Positions 1 through 16,501 of a stretch of 64,000 nucleotides of DNA are shown here, one piece after another; positions within the stretch are counted from its first letter, which is position 1; each line of letters begins with the position of its first letter. The notes under the pieces were generated by a model. That model saw only the letters and a list, made by a program, of their open reading frames with translations, was not told the origin of the DNA and made no database searches. This DNA comes from Haberlea rhodopensis (taxonomy: Eukaryota > Streptophyta > Magnoliopsida > Lamiales > Gesneriaceae): contig CAJQUN010000004.1 in assembly GCA_907163345.1 (NCBI GenBank), forward strand, positions 11,995,235-12,059,234, read 5' to 3'. A program made the translations under genes and the position numbers.

Positions 1-6957
<6,957 letters not shown>

Positions 6958-7359
6958 TTTTCAAATTACACAGATCGAATCCAAAACAAACAATCAGTTA
7001 TAGAACCGAGTCCGGACTAACAAGATCCGATCGTCGATGAATCTACCCTGTGAGATCCTATCGAAACTCAGCACCAATCAAGATTTATGCAAGAGACTCG
7101 AAGGATGAACGAAGAAGGGAACGTGCAATGATTGACGCAGTTGCTGTTAATTACTGATTCGATAGGAGTAGCCTTTGTGGCTATTATTACAAGGTAATGG
7201 CATGTATATGATTTCCCCCCTTTTTATATTATTTATTTTATATAAAATTAAAAATATTATATGTTTTTGTTTAAATCATTTCAAATCTTCTTAGGTTTTA
7301 AAAATATTTTTTTCCCTTTTTCCCGAAATATTTATTATCCTCTTCCATTGGAACTGACC

Positions 7360-7513
7360 GAATTGGTCTTTGCTATCCATGTGATAGTATCCTATGAGAT
7401 AGATCCATTCATTGAATGGGTATATTCCCATCAACATTTGATGGGAATATACCAATCCAATTGATGGGACTACCTCATGAGGCACCACCCCATGGGGTAG
7501 CCAAGAATAAATC
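7360..7513. mobile_element. Mutator-like foldback MITE (copy 1) with 10-bp target duplication
   Basis: The element is essentially one long imperfect hairpin. The left arm TTGGTCTTTGCTATCC pairs with the right arm ending GGTAGCCAAGAATAAATC, and the centre is TTCCCATCAACATTTGATGGGAA. It is flanked on both sides by ggaactgacc (7350-7359 and 7514-7523), a 10-bp direct duplication of the length made by Mutator-type transposases. It lies in the shared 5' spacer between VHA-A and the gene at 8161. A second copy is at 11752-11847. Confidence 0.75.
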
Positions 7514-7619
7514 GGAACTGACCAATCAAGTTATTATATATACTCTTACAAGATTTGTTTGATGTTGTCCTTTAAAGACAGTGAATGCGTCATCCTACGA
7601 CATTTATCTTATAATTTTT

Positions 7620-7960
7620 TATTTTTTTTTATAAAAACCGAACACAGACCAAACCAAATTTGCTCAAATCGGTCCGATTGATTTGTTTTTTACGAAAATC
7701 GAAGTAACCATATCAAACCAATTTTTTTTACAAAAAAATTAAAACAAAAAGGAATTGATTTTTTTTTAAAAAATGGTTAAATCGGTTAAACTTATTTTTA
7801 AACTCAATAATCAAAATCAAACAAATTTAAATATAATTTTTGAATTGACTGAATCCAATTTTCTAATTAATACAGTTCGATCGGTTAATTCGTGTAACCG
7901 AAATTTTGTTCATCCCATATATATCTCTATTTCGGTTTATTTCGAAGAAAAAATAAAATA
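7620..7960. other. AT-rich spacer with repeated AAACCGA/TCGGTT motifs
   Basis: No convincing open frame. The stretch carries scattered AACCG/CGGTT words such as aaaccgaacac, atcggtccgatt, aaatcggttaaac and gatcggttaattcg, in both orientations. This looks like the decayed interior of a small DNA transposon, but I could not define ends. It lies in the 5' spacer upstream of the gene at 8161. Confidence 0.35.
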
Positions 7961-8160
7961 AACCAAAATAATTATAATTATAAAAAAAATTAGAAAAATA
8001 TATATGAACTTTGAAAAGAGTTTCACATTAGATACTTCTATTTCAGAAGGGAGTAAGATAAGGTAGGACCCATGAGCAGAAAGAACTCTCGATTCAAAAT
8101 CTTTTCCATCCCTTTGCAGTCGATCATTCTATCTGCTCAAATTGGAATATTGTATCCAAC

Positions 8161-8895
8161 ATGATTTATTTGAATTCGAAGTTGGTGCCAATGTCGATTC
8201 CTCCGAAATTTACTGCGATTTCATGCTCCCACAGACTGACCCGAATCAATAGCGGCGGCTGTTTCCTAATGTCAGCTTCAAAAATCCCGGCACGCGACCG
8301 ATTGATTACTTTTGGGAAACACAAAGGAAAAATGCTAGGAAGCCTGCCATCGAGCTACCTGAATTGGGTATCCAAGAATCTGAGAGCCGGAGACACGGAG
8401 GAATGGGCGAAGCTGGCGGACGAGGTGCTAGTTGACTCGGTTTACAGAGACCGTATGGAGTGGGAGTTGGCCCATAATGTTCTAAATGGGAACAATGTGG
8501 GGTCTTCTTCTTCGGGAAACGACAGCGTGTCTGGGTTGCTGGAAATGAGCGAGAGATTTGGATGGGACAACGATGATAAGATTGGATGGAGTAAGATTGA
8601 TTTTGGTCTGCTGGGAACGTCAAAAGGGGGCAGAATCCCGCGGAGAAGTGTTGAACCGGGCAAGGAAAGTGGAAAAAATGGTGGAGTTGGGACGAGAAGG
8701 GTGAGGGTGAGGCGTCCGCCGTTGCAGGCAAGCGGAGGTGGGAAATTGGACAAAAGTTCAGGGGATGATGGTGCAGAGCAAGACACTCGTAGGGTGATTC
8801 CAGTGGGAAATCCGTTCCCTGGGAGGGAATCACTCTTGAACAAGGTTGGCAAAACATTTCGTGATAGAACTCGACCTCTTCCTAAAATAAGCTAA
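8161..8895 (+). CDS. DUF3820 / ExoX-C-like domain protein, intronless
   Basis: Open frame of 244 codons without introns. The recognisable part is residues ~48-95, ITFGKHKGKMLGSLPSSYLN then WVSKNLRAGDTEEWAKLADE, matching the short FGKxKG...YLxW domain found at the C-terminus of exonuclease X-like proteins and in plant proteins annotated as 'putative quorum-sensing-regulated virulence factor' (DUF3820). That label is a domain name, not evidence of virulence function. The C-terminal half is basic and low complexity (RRVRVRRPPLQ). The first ~45 residues, with S/T/R and few acids, could be an organelle transit peptide if the first ATG is used; internal ATGs at codons 11 and 37 are alternatives. 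Divergent from VHA-A. Cellular function unknown to me. Confidence 0.75.
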   Translation: MIYLNSKLVPMSIPPKFTAISCSHRLTRINSGGCFLMSASKIPARDRLITFGKHKGKMLGSLPSSYLNWVSKNLRAGDTEEWAKLADEVLVDSVYRDRMEWELAHNVLNGNNVGSSSSGNDSVSGLLEMSERFGWDNDDKIGWSKIDFGLLGTSKGGRIPRRSVEPGKESGKNGGVGTRRVRVRRPPLQASGGGKLDKSSGDDGAEQDTRRVIPVGNPFPGRESLLNKVGKTFRDRTRPLPKIS

Positions 8896-9545
8896 TTACG
8901 GGAGTTTCGTGTACTTAATTTGTCATTTTTATATGTGATTTAATTATAAAATGACGATTTTTATTGAATTTTTTTGTGGACTTGAATTTATCAACCCCTT
9001 GAATCATTTACTGTGATTCAGATCGTCCTAAATTTATGACATAAGATGCACAGAGCGTAGATAAGCACAAAATTTCATAAGAGAATTGGTGATGTTAACA
9101 TTCCACATAAATTCTAAATTTACTCACATCCTTGTACAAAATATCCCTTATAAATTACAAGGAAACTTCATTTGTAGAGAGAAATTGTAAAAAAAAAAAA
9201 AAGTATATGAAATCATAAATTACAGAAGAGTGACAATTAACTAACCAAAAAACACTGAACTATCTGTTAAGTCTTTCATGAAACAGTCCTCAAGCTATGA
9301 AGAATGACCAAAAATTTTGATATCATGCATGCTAAGTGGTTGCCCAAGTTTCTTTTTTTTTTTTTATATGGCCTAGACTAGAACCTGAGTCTTCCTAAAG
9401 GGGAACATGGACCATTACCACCCCGCTAAGGCCGGAGGCTCAGTTGCCCAAGTTGGTAGTTCTGAGAATTTAGATTCAAGCTCATTTGACGTCCGCAATG
9501 AAGAACATGAGGCTTTGTTAAAAAAAAAAAAGGATTGCTAATTGC
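8896..9545. other. spacer: 3' flank of the DUF3820 gene plus a SINE-like fragment
   Basis: No gene. It contains AT-rich 3' flank and a minus-strand SINE-like sequence at 9355-9450: box-A-like CCGGCCTTAGCGGGGTGG, then a box-B-like AGGTTCTAGTC, then an A-rich tail. It is related to the copy at 641-735. Confidence 0.45.
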
Positions 9546-10503
9546 TTAACCTTTTCTTGGTTTCTGTGGTCTAACCAGATTATCCTTGGAAGTTGAAGTA
9601 GTCCTTTTCGGATACTCCTGCAGCGTAGAGTCTGACTTCTTTGAAGATACAAGTGCTGATGACAAGAGAGCATCAACAGCGTCACATTGTTGTTTCCTTT
9701 TTCCTAATGAATCTGTGAATATTTCAACTCGATCAGAAGCCCCTTTATCATCCTGCTCCTTGGAGCTAGTTTTATCAGTGTTCTTTTGGTTTTCTTCCAC
9801 TATCGACTTTGCATCCTTCAATACTTCGATATCATTATCTTGAACTGCAACAATTGCAATAACCTTTTCCAATGGAACATTCATTCCATCTCTGACTCTG
9901 CGTTTTTTGTTCTTAGCAGCATCTTTTGCTGCATGACAAACATCTTCACCTGTAGTACAGGCAATATCTGATACGGTATCATTGTATTTTCTCTTCCTTA
10001 CAGCAGAATGCTTCACAATCTTCTTCTTTTGTATTCACCACATATCCGCTTACAGCTCTGGAGCTTTCAACTTGTTCCAAGTGACCAGAAATACTCGTGA
10101 GATTTCATGAATTTGACCTATTCTCCAATTTGGATCTAAATATCGAACTACACGGCTTTCTTCCTGATACAATCAAATTTCTTTGTCTTGGATCTTCCAC
10201 AAGAGCTGCCCAACTAGGGTCTGTCTGCAAGGTTCTTGCATTGCCAAAAATCCATAAATGAAGTTTTTCCCTAGTCAAAGCAACATTCATCAGTCTTATT
10301 CAGTCTTACATCAGCAACAAATCCAATATTGATAGAGCCAACCCCAGTTATTTCAGAGCAGGATCAAGGATGTCAACTTCTCGACCTTGACAACCATCAG
10401 TAGTATTATATTCAATTTCAACCGTGAACAGAAGATCCAAATGCAGTTGAGAACCGAGAGCTGACATTTGTAAGGAGTAATGACCCCAATTTTTCTTACA
10501 AGA
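9546..10503 (-). pseudogene. C-terminal remnant of a SEN1/UPF1-type RNA helicase gene
   Basis: Read leftward, pieces of the second RecA domain of a Sen1-like superfamily 1 helicase appear in order but in different frames: KIGVITPYKCQLSVLN (near 10500), then NTTDGCQGREVDIL (motif V-like, near 10400), then GFVADVRLN, then MNVALTREKLHLWIFGNART (motif VI region, ~10290-10230). The last piece runs into WAALVEDPRQRNLIVSG. Family motifs expected here are TVDGFQGRE and MNVALTRAK. In-frame stops and frame changes separate the pieces, so no helicase could be made. The 156-codon open frame at 9546-10016 (charged, lysine-rich, many SSKE/KSD) would be the helicase's disordered tail. No upstream helicase part is visible, so the copy is truncated. 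Confidence 0.7.
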
Positions 10504-10559
10504 AATTTTGAGGGATACTCAAAGATAACCAGGTCTTATTTTTACGTCACTGATAAGGT

Positions 10560-10676
10560 TTGTTTACTTTATGGGCATCACAACCATTGAAGTGACATAT
10601 TTCATTTAAATATGTCATGATTGATGCATCCCCGGGACACTATACTTGGGATAACATCAAATAATCAGATACCTTC
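10560..10676 (-). mobile_element. TTTGATG-family MITE, copy A
   Basis: On the minus strand it begins TTTGATGTTATCCCAAG and aligns by eye with the copy at 55190-55311, sharing GGGCATxAxxACCATTGA and GATAACATCAAA. The centre holds a 10-bp inverted repeat around a 4-base loop. No coding capacity. Confidence 0.5.
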
Positions 10677-11751
10677 ACATGATGGGAAATATACCTCTTT
10701 TTAAAATTACTGACACTTCAAGTGCATTATCAGGTTCACACTCATTGTATATAGACAATGCAACTTGCATTTATACCGCTTTTCTCCCGCCCATCAAGAA
10801 TATCAAACAATATTTTACTTTAAGGGTAGCATCGTATAGCCCTGAAATGATGATATGTGTCGTTATCCTATACACAATTATATAGGATGATGACACTTAT
10901 CGTCATATGAAGACTATAATATCATATCCCTAAGAGTAGCATCAATGTAACCCTCAACACATATGGTCCCAGGCACACAGTTTCGTGAAAGGATGCAACT
11001 TTGACGAACATCTGATCTTCGTTCAGCAGCTTGTTGAGTATTTGCAACTCACTGAAAAAAAAATGTTGATTTTATGAATATATGTCTTACTTTTGATCCT
11101 GACTCCACCATTATCTTGACCACATTACGGGCCCCTTTCAAATTGGTATTGTGTTTTCTTTCCTTTTTTTTTTTTTCATGTTATCTTGACCACATTACAA
11201 GGGTACCTGTAGCCATTACATTGGATTGTGTACTGGGTAAACCCCTGGGTTGATGCAGTAGCATACAAAATTATGCAAACAAGATAAACCGCATCATGTA
11301 AGTCCGATATGGCAAGCTCAAAGCGAGAAAGTGATTGCTTCTATTGAGACGTGCTTCACACGTAGTTTGTGCATATGTAATTTACTGTGTGTATCTTAAT
11401 TTAATGTATATTAATTGGGGGACAAATAATAAAAGCAATGTTTCGTAACATTATTGTGGATTTAAAAAAAAAAAACATTATTGTGGATGTGAGTACTTTA
11501 TAACATAAAAAAATACATAATTATATGGATAGATGGTTATATAAATGGCCAATTATTATATATGACCAGTTGGATATAGAAGCATCCATTTAATTTATTT
11601 TTTTTAATTACGAATGAATTTTTTGTATGGTTTTTTTTTATCGAAACTACATAAGAGGAAATAATCATTGCCAAATTTCGTGGGTTTGATGAGCGTTTAT
11701 GGATATATCAAACCAAAGAATATTTTTAGCAAAAGAGATATCTGTCCTGGG

Positions 11752-11847
11752 AGATGGTCTTTGCTACCCCATGGGGTGGTGGAATTCTCATCCAATGGAT
11801 GGGACTACCCCATGGGACACCACCCCATGGGATAGCCAAGAATAATT
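11752..11847. mobile_element. Mutator-like foldback MITE (copy 2)
   Basis: Short hairpin element. The left arm GGTCTTTGCTACCCCATGGG pairs with the right arm CCCATGGGATAGCCAAGAAT. The two sides are flanked by tctgtcctggg (11741-11751) and tctgtcttggg (11848-11858), an 11-bp direct repeat with one mismatch. Ends match the copy at 7360-7513, so these belong to one family. Confidence 0.7.
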
Positions 11848-12271
11848 TCTGTCTTGGGTTGCTTGCTTTTGTGCTTTGTTTAACGTAAAAGCAAAACTAT
11901 ATTTTTTTTGTCGAGAACATAATTATAATATCTTGATCAAATATATAATAACTTTTAATTTAAATATATTTATATGATACAAAAATATCTGATAGGAGTT
12001 CCTCGGTCTCGTCTGAATAGATAAAAAAGTTCATGCCCATTTTAGGCAAACTGGAGTTCGAGTCACGTTTATCGCATAATAATTTGATTTTAGCTCATTC
12101 CCACTAAATAACATAGATTCTAATATATAAAATTATGTTACACAAACGTGTATATATATATATATTTATATGTGTGTGTTTTGTGAAAGAAAAGAACTCT
12201 CCCGCCATCACCGAGCACAGCCGTCCAGTTCAGTAACACCCAATCCAACACTTCTACGTCGATTCACAATA

Positions 12272-14952
12272 ATGGAGATTCCGGTGATCGATTTAACGCC
12301 GTACTTGGAATTCTCCGAAAACCTCAACAGTGAGGACAAAAATGAGCTGGATTTGAACCTGAAGAATCTGTGCTCCGAGGTGAGCCGAACGCTGAAAGAT
12401 ACGGGAGCTTTACTGGTCAAAGATCCCCGATGCACTGCCGAAGATAACGATCGGTTTCTCGATATGATGGAGATGTACTTCGAAATGCCTGATGAGTTCA
12501 AGCGCGGGCAAGAGCGGTCATACCTCCACTACCAGGTCTGCTTGTTTTCAATTTAGGTTGGATTTTATTGGCAGCATATGATCGAGAATTGGGGTTTTGA
12601 TTGGATCTTATGAGGTGTATAGGATAGATGAAACGTAAGAGCTATTTTTTTAGTATTTTGATTCTATTTGATACATCTCTACGGTGCTTGAATTGTCATA
12701 TTTTTCTTCAGTGCATTCATAGATTTCTCCGAATTAGATTCGCTGGGAGAACTCTATGAATTACCATTTCCAGTCAGATCAGTAGCACCCATTAACCGTC
12801 CAGATCTAACACCCATTTCCAGTCAAGTTTCCCGGCAGAGCATCATTACAAACCCATGTTGCTTTGTTGATATTATGTTTTTGCAGGTAGGAGTGACACC
12901 TGAAGGGGTTGAAGTACCTCGTAGTTTAGTGGATCAAGAAATGCAAGAGAAACTTAAGGCAATGCCTGAAGAATTTCAACCATCCACTCCCACTGGACCT
13001 GATCCCAAGTGGCGTTACATGTGGAGAGTTGGTTCACGGCCGTCATTTACTCGCTTTAAGGTCAATATACCTAAGATACACTTTGAGATTACTGGGATTC
13101 AAATTCTGACAAGTCTTCATCAATAGGAACTTAACTCAGAACCCGTAATACCTGATGGATTTCCTACATGGAAGGATACCATGGACTCATGGGGAAACAA
13201 AATGATATCTGCAATAGAGGTGAGACATCAGCCTTACTTCTCTTTCAAATGGAAGTTGCATAACTTTCATATTTGCATTGCTGTTTTATTTAGGTTGTTG
13301 CTGAAATGGCTGCAATTGGCTTTGGACTGAATAAGGACGCTTTCACTTCTTTAATGAAGCAGGTTGCTGTTCTTCATAGCTTGTATTTCTCTTCCTTTCA
13401 TCTACTCATTCACGATGAATACACCTTTGCGAAGATTTAGTAAAGATAAAATCAAATGATGATTGTGATTTATACACATCCATCCTCCATGAGAAAGGGT
13501 GCTATTACGGGGCTGAAACGCCGTAATTTTTTTGGTACTATAAGGTGGACCATGTAGGTCTGCCTAACTCAAAGGATGCAGATTTCTATCAGCGGACTTG
13601 TAATGGCTCTTGCTAGATTGACCAAGTTTTTCACAGCTAAAAGAAGACCATGAATAAAAAAATGAGTTTTTGATCAAATGATCTAGGGTGTGAAGCATAA
13701 ATTTGTCTGGCTAATCTATAGTTCGTCCATTAATTCTGTTCTTTGAATGCTTCCTTTCCATAGCATGTTTTCACGTTCAGCCCCAGAAATACATGAAAAT
13801 GAATAGTTTTTTTTTGGCAAAACTAACAAGAAATACTGTAAAAGCTAACCTTCTACCTGTCTGACCAAAAAAACTTTGTACTGGGTTAATTTCTCTAATC
13901 TATAATTATTACTCCCATCCGCTCACTAGGAGCCTGAAATCCATGGATCTCTTTCTTGGTGTTTTTCCAATCTGACGCAAATACCCCGTCCTCCGAATTG
14001 ATGGTTTGAAGTGTTGGCGGATTACTTTCTTTTTTTACGCATGCTTCTCCACTTGACGCGCTCTTATGCAAGAATAATCAATTCTAATTCCAGGGACCGC
14101 ACCTACTTGCTCCAACAGGAAGTGACCTAAGACGTCATGATCAAATAGGCACTGTGTTTGCCGGATATCATTATGACCTCAATTTTCTTACCATTCACGG
14201 CAGGAGTAGATTCCCAGGTCTAAATATTTGGCTGAGAAATGGGCAGAAAATGGAGGTCAAAGTTCCCGTGGGATGCCTCCTTATTCAAACAGGAAAGCAG
14301 GTATGAGTTCCTCGGTATCTCAATGCTAAAGATCTGATTATTATATAATATTTGTTAGCTAATTCTGAGAATATGTTGGTATTCTTTACGTTTTATTTCT
14401 TCGGTGGCTGTGCATTCAGAAGGTAACCAAATTTGTTAAGTGCTTAGTGCTTACTAGTAAAAACTGAAAAAACAGGAAAGAAAAGAAAAGAAAAATACCC
14501 CAGTTCCTTGCGAAGTCTTCACTGTTTGAGACTTATCATCTTTTCTTTCAAAACCTTAACCTTTCCTACTTGTGCAGATGGAGTGGTTGACTGGTGGAGA
14601 GTGCATAGCTGGCATGCATGAGGTCGTTGTCACCAACAGAACACTTGATGCAATAAAACTTGCTTCAGGCCAAAATCGAAGCCTATGGAGGGTATCCTCA
14701 ACGGTGAGTATAACAATGACGTGTTGGTTTCTTACAGTTATGTATCATAATATTACTAGCTGAAAATCGGCATTCGTTGGATTTTATTAGCTTTTCGGGC
14801 ACATAGCATCAGATTCAGTTTTAATACCTCTATGCCACTTTGGGAACTCACCCTTAGCCAGCAAGTATCCTCCAATGTGTGCTGGAGAATTTGTAGAACA
14901 GGAGCTATCAGTTATCAATCTGAAAGGGAACAACAAAGAAGACGATTCATAA
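12272..14952 (+). CDS. 2-oxoglutarate/Fe(II)-dependent oxygenase (7 exons)
   Basis: Coding exons 12272-12535, 12887-13060, 13127-13219, 13294-13362, 14094-14300, 14578-14703 and 14791-14952 join in phase 0 to give 364 residues. The N-terminus MEIPVIDLTPYLE is the usual DIOX_N opening, which is why I chose this ATG over the in-frame ATG at 12170. In the jelly-roll domain the iron ligands are H226 and D228 (GYHYDLNFLTIHG) and H283 (AGMHEVVV). A candidate 2-oxoglutarate-binding R-x-S is R307-V-S309 (WRVSST). The spacing from H283 to that arginine is long (24) compared with about 10 in classical plant dioxygenases. The substrate cannot be told. I recall the Arabidopsis relative as an uncharacterised gene next to GFA2, and here too it is convergent with GFA2. 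Confidence 0.9.
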
Positions 14953-16217
14953 TTCAAGTGGGGAAATACCTTACTGATTATTTATTGACAAGAATGAGCG
15001 ACAATGGGAGGTCAAGTTTGTGTTCTACCTTAATGATTTGTGACTAGCAAAACCGGAATGCTGATGCTAATGTTTATGTTTCTAAAATTATTTGTGGTGC
15101 ACAATCGAGACGTGCGATCTGAAATATTGAAAAAATTACCAACTTTTGAATTTTTTTTAGCTGAATAGATGGTTGTTCTACTCTTTTGTTGAGTCCATCA
15201 AGTGGTTAACTTTCGACGGGATTGATTGATGAGTCATGATGAGAAACTCTTTCATATGTTAAGGCAATTTGACAGAAACCATTCTCTTTAGATTTATTTG
15301 ATATACGTAATTGTAGCAATGTAATAAATTATCGGGCCAAATTATCAAAATAATAACATGAAAACCATTTACTATTCTACCGTAATTCGATTTTTTTGTC
15401 AAAACTGATTCAACTTTTCGTTATGTATCACCATGTTATTACTATTACGTATTTTTATTTTTATTTAAGTTCTTTTCTTTCTATGGAATATAATAACCCG
15501 TTGAAACCTGTAATGCATTGTATGCCCCATAATAAGTCTCATTTTTCTACTAGAAGTTGATGAAGCCATGAAAAAATAATATTATATATTATATTATATT
15601 ACGAGTAAATGGGGAGAGAGAAAGAGAGGTGTTTCGTGAAGAAGCAGGAGAGAGACATGTTGAATAAACCATCCAGTATCTTGACTTGTTCAAATACACG
15701 CACCTTCATCATATTTCACAATCATGCCTACATACTCATTACACCAATCCAATAATTAACAAAAAAAAAAAATTTATTGTGAAGAATCTGTTTTTTGAAA
15801 CGGATTATAAAGAAAAAAGAGATTCATTTAAAAAAACCGAAAATTGAATCCGTCTTTACAAAAAAACGATTTACAGTAGAGTAGTAAATGATTTTCATGT
15901 TACGACATTTTTTTTTATTTTTTTAATATTATTTTGATAATTTGGCCTGAATTATCGGCCTCGGAAAATGATGCTGCTAATGTTTGCGATAGACAAACAC
16001 ATGATTTTGTGGACTGATAAATTGATAATCCTCAGCGTGAAGTTTATGTAGTCAAGACTCGAGACACCAAACTGCTAACATGTTTAAAATTTAATTATAT
16101 CAGCGATATGTATGGAAGCCCATCCCAAGAATTTGGCCAATAGCCTCAACCCCGCAATGAAATCAACATAAGACCGAAAATATACGGGTTCTAGACTTCC
16201 CCAGCTCTCTCCCACAG

Positions 16218-16273
<56 letters not shown>

Positions 16274-16501
16274 CCCTGATAAATAAGCCATTACTCTTTC
16301 AAGAGACTTCAAAATCAACATGATATTCGGCAATGCATAGAATTCAGTGAATATTACAAATCCTGCCCAACAAAAGGGAATGGATAAAAATGTATCTGGA
16401 CGTTGGCCTTCAACTCAAAACTTATAAGCAAATTATCCCGGCACAAAATTTTTGCTTCTTTAAGCAAATGTAAAGTATTTAAGCTAGAGCTGCAACTGGG
16501 A
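14953..16501. other. 3' spacer between the convergent oxygenase and GFA2 genes
   Basis: No gene recognised. AT-rich, with homopolymer runs, and a compound microsatellite at 16218-16273: (TA)n to 16239 followed by (GA)n. Confidence 0.7.
16218..16273. repeat. (TA)n(GA)n compound microsatellite
   Basis: About 11 TA units followed by about 17 GA units with one interruption at 16259-16260. It lies about 230 bases downstream of the GFA2 stop codon. Confidence 0.95.

Larger units (their letters stand above)
10504..12271. other. spacer with two MITE-type elements and the oxygenase promoter
   Basis: No gene seen. Contents: a TTTGATG-family MITE at about 10560-10676 with an internal hairpin (tgacatattt/aaatatgtca); a related partial copy at about 10790-10955; a second Mutator-like foldback MITE at 11752-11847; a SINE-like fragment with box B near 12052-12062 (ggagttcgagtc); and a TA/TG microsatellite at 12151-12180 just upstream of the oxygenase start. 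Confidence 0.5.

Noticed and set aside
8306..8857. 183-codon minus-strand open frame opposite the DUF3820 gene
   Set aside because: It is the antisense shadow of the real plus-strand frame; the plus strand has the recognisable FGKHKG domain.
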